From: a bacterium
GTDB taxonomy: Bacteria > SZUA-79 > Acidulodesulfobacterales > Acidulodesulfobacteraceae
Reading direction: 5' to 3'
NCBI GenBank assembly: GCA_021828445.1
Contig: JAJZJD010000063.1
Span: 1-6,153, forward strand
DNA: 6,153 nt
Shown here: positions 4,728 to 6,153 of the stretch, in pieces
How the letters are laid out: every line of letters starts with the position of its first letter
How positions within the stretch are numbered: position 1 is the first letter of the stretch
Translations under genes and position numbers: made by a program
Notes under the pieces: generated by a model
Told to the model about the DNA's origin: nothing
What the model saw: the letters and a program-made list of their open reading frames with translations, nothing else
The model's database searches: none

Positions 4728-5669
4728 TTACTGAACATTTATTTTTTCTATTTTTATTTCATTTATAATATTATTAACCAAATCCATGGTAAAAAGCTCC
4801 GTTCCGGGCATCTGAACTGTTGCCGACCCGCAAGCTATGCCGAGTCTTAAAGCATCTTCCGAGCTGCCTCCGTTTGCAATAATGCTTAAAATACCTGCAA
4901 CCATGGAATCACCCGCTCCGACTCTCGAAACTACGGGGACTTCGGGAGCAGAGCCATAGAAAATTCCTTCTTTAGATGCAAGCATAGCTCCCTTATGTCC
5001 CAGAGATATAAATACATATTCGATGCCGGAATTATAAATATCCGCCGCCGCGGAAGCAATTTCAAAATTTGACGCCAGTTTTCTTTTGACTAATCTTTCA
5101 AGCTCGTGAATATTAGGTTTAATTATATAAGGTTTTGATTTAACGGCACTGGCCAATAAAGTGCCGTCCGCATCGACAAGACATTTTATCCCTGCATTTT
5201 TCAGGCGCGCGCATAATATATTATATATATTATAAGTGATATTCAACGGCGGCGAACCGGTCAGCACCGCAAAACCGTCTTTTGAATAAGCATAAAGGTT
5301 TTTTTCTAATTTATCCAGGACCGAAAAACCCATAGCGGGTCCCATACCGTTGATTTCATATTGAGAGACGGGGTCGCTTTGCTGAATAACACAATTTATT
5401 CTTGTTTCTCCTTCTTCCCATATAAAATGAGGGTCATCCAACTCGCTATTAAGAATATCGGAAATCAATGCGCCTATTTTCCCCGCTAAAACACAACATG
5501 TAGCAGCCCTTACATTTAGCCTTTTAAATGCCCTGGCAACGTTTATACCGTTTCCGCCGGGATCGAACCTTGTTTCAAAGGAATGTATTTTTTCGTCATC
5601 GATCAATTTTTGAATTTTATAAGTTACGTCTAATGCCGGATTGAGCGATAATACCGCAATATTTGCCAA
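4728..5669 (-). CDS. pfkB: PfkB-family phosphosugar kinase (6-phosphofructokinase II / 1-phosphofructokinase type)
   Basis: A 313-residue ribokinase-fold kinase of the PfkB/FruK/LacC branch, which phosphorylates a fructose or tagatose phosphate with ATP. Seen: LSLNPALDVTY (7-17) with substrate-binding Asp14; PGGNGINVARAFKRL (37-51), the first PfkB signature; LTGSPP (136-141); KPNIHEL (184-190); SLGHKGA (222-228); and VGAGDSMVAG (250-259), the second signature with catalytic base Asp254 and the anion hole. The VGAGDSM form and the following region look most like E. coli PfkB, but residues alone do not separate fructose-6-phosphate from fructose-1-phosphate or tagatose-6-phosphate as substrate. 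The start is TTG: the SD AGGAG (5676-5680) lies 6 nt upstream, and MANIAVLSLNPALD aligns with the family N-terminus. No phosphotransferase genes are nearby, so a glycolytic role is the simplest guess. Confidence 0.88.
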   Translation of the reverse strand: MANIAVLSLNPALDVTYKIQKLIDDEKIHSFETRFDPGGNGINVARAFKRLNVRAATCCVLAGKIGALISDILNSELDDPHFIWEEGETRINCVIQQSDPVSQYEINGMGPAMGFSVLDKLEKNLYAYSKDGFAVLTGSPPLNITYNIYNILCARLKNAGIKCLVDADGTLLASAVKSKPYIIKPNIHELERLVKRKLASNFEIASAAADIYNSGIEYVFISLGHKGAMLASKEGIFYGSAPEVPVVSRVGAGDSMVAGILSIIANGGSSEDALRLGIACGSATVQMPGTELFTMDLVNNIINEIKIEKINVQ

Positions 5670-5702
5670 AAACAGCTCCTTTTAGAACATATCCGTCTAA
5701 TA

Positions 5703-5711
5703 TTAATACCA
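5703..5711 (-). promoter_or_regulatory. Possible extended -10 promoter of the PfkB-family gene
   Basis: The minus strand reads TGGTATTAA (5711-5703), close to the TGGTATAAT before bfr and before the reductase remnant, and at a similar distance from its gene (leader of roughly 27 nt). No good -35 is seen. A perfect TATAAT also lies at 5722-5717 without a -35, so the exact start is uncertain. Confidence 0.35.
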
Positions 5712-5919
5712 TCTTTATTATATTACGAATTCTTCAACTATGCATCCTTTATTTTAATATCTATCTACATATAAAAATCATATTTATTAAAATCATAATA
5801 TATACGATTTTGTTTAATTATATAATTAACCGCCGCGAAAAGGCAATATAAAATCGGCGAAAGGAACTTTACGTTATTATATGGATAATGAAGAAACTGT
5901 TTTTATCGTTTGCTATATT

Positions 5920-6153
5920 TTACGATAAATCAAGCAGCTCCGATGCTTCTTCTTTCGTAGGAATACCGACGAATGAAAGCTTTCCATCGATAATGGTTGA
6001 CGGAACGCTTCTTATATATAATTCTATCGATAGCCTCCTGCCTTCCGGTTCGGCAACGTCTAACGATCTGTAATTAAAATTCTTACGTTCTTCGAAGAGT
6101 CTTTTCCATGCATTGTCCGCAGGAATACACTCTTCGCACCATTTTGAAACTAA
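5920..6153 (-). CDS. Thioredoxin-like protein with a CxxC site, N-terminus beyond the right edge
   Basis: The last 77 codons of a small redox protein. The frame opens with LVSKWCEECIPADNAWKRLF, giving the active-site motif W-C-E-E-C near the edge. It continues with an Asp in NYRSLDVAE and with IRSVPSTIIDGKLSFVG, the cis-proline loop and final strands of the thioredoxin fold, then a last helix (TKEEASELLDL). Only the first strand should be missing, so the whole protein is probably about 85-100 residues, nearer to glutaredoxin-like or mini-thioredoxin proteins than to a classic thioredoxin. The acidic CEEC site is unusual compared with CGPC. It is on the same strand as the PfkB-family gene but separated by 250 bp of A/T-rich DNA with that gene's likely promoter, so it is probably a separate unit. 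Partner and substrate are unknown. Confidence 0.8.
   Translation of the reverse strand, partial: LVSKWCEECIPADNAWKRLFEERKNFNYRSLDVAEPEGRRLSIELYIRSVPSTIIDGKLSFVGIPTKEEASELLDLS

Noticed and set aside
4728..5669. The kinase next to hldD as the heptose kinase HldE
   Set aside because: HldE kinases carry a different N-terminal signature (GGAANVA type); this protein has the GGNGINVARA and VGAGDSM forms of the PfkB/FruK/LacC branch and no nucleotidyltransferase domain.
5774..5797. Two direct copies of AAAATCATA 15 bp apart upstream of the PfkB-family gene
   Set aside because: Short, low-complexity and only two copies; not enough for an iteron or regulator site.
5814..5829. Perfect 16-bp palindrome TTAATTATATAATTAA
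   Set aside because: It is made only of A and T in very A/T-rich DNA, where such symmetry is expected by chance, and it has no position relative to a promoter that suggests an operator.
5888..6073. Plus-strand reading frame of 61 codons at the right end
   Set aside because: The opposite strand encodes a clear thioredoxin-like C-terminus with CxxC and cis-Pro motifs over most of the same bases.

Overview
The window is A+T-rich bacterial DNA, very A/T-heavy between genes. It most likely comes from a Gram-negative chromosome, because it carries a convincing hldD (ADP-L-glycero-D-manno-heptose 6-epimerase), an enzyme of lipopolysaccharide core synthesis. I cannot place the lineage from sequence alone. 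No phage, transposon, CRISPR, tRNA or rRNA is visible. Most genes are single transcription units with their own promoters and Shine-Dalgarno (SD) sites, rather than one long operon.

Left part (1-1240). A partial HxlR-family regulator runs off the left edge on the minus strand and is divergent from a DoxX-family membrane protein. The 173-bp gap between them holds good sigma70-type promoters for both genes and, between these, a perfect 10-6-10 inverted repeat that looks like the regulator's operator. A strong bidirectional-looking terminator follows doxX. Next, on the minus strand, is an aldo/keto reductase reduced to its two ends: about 30 N-terminal and 45 C-terminal residues, out of frame, with the middle missing.

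Centre (1240-3600). A secreted single-HKD phospholipase D-like protein lacks the motif's aspartate. It converges on a bacterioferritin with all iron and haem ligands intact. A divergent endonuclease IV has all nine metal ligands and follows an almost leaderless promoter. A small two-helix PLDc_N-type membrane protein converges on it from the minus strand.

Right part (3600-6153). All genes are on the minus strand. The upstream-most is a partial thioredoxin-like protein (CxxC) cut by the right edge. It is followed by a PfkB-family phosphosugar kinase with a TTG start, then hldD. Downstream of hldD lies a 34-bp near-perfect palindrome whose central 16 bp match the ParB-binding site parS at 15 of 16 positions. 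The palindrome is also followed by a T-run in the hldD direction, so it may be a terminator, a parS site, or both.

The shared theme is modest: oxidative stress and repair (HxlR/DoxX, bacterioferritin, endonuclease IV, thioredoxin-like protein) beside sugar-phosphate and LPS metabolism. I see no clearly new multi-gene system. The points most worth checking are the parS-like palindrome, the HxlR-DoxX operator, the gutted reductase and the altered HKD protein.
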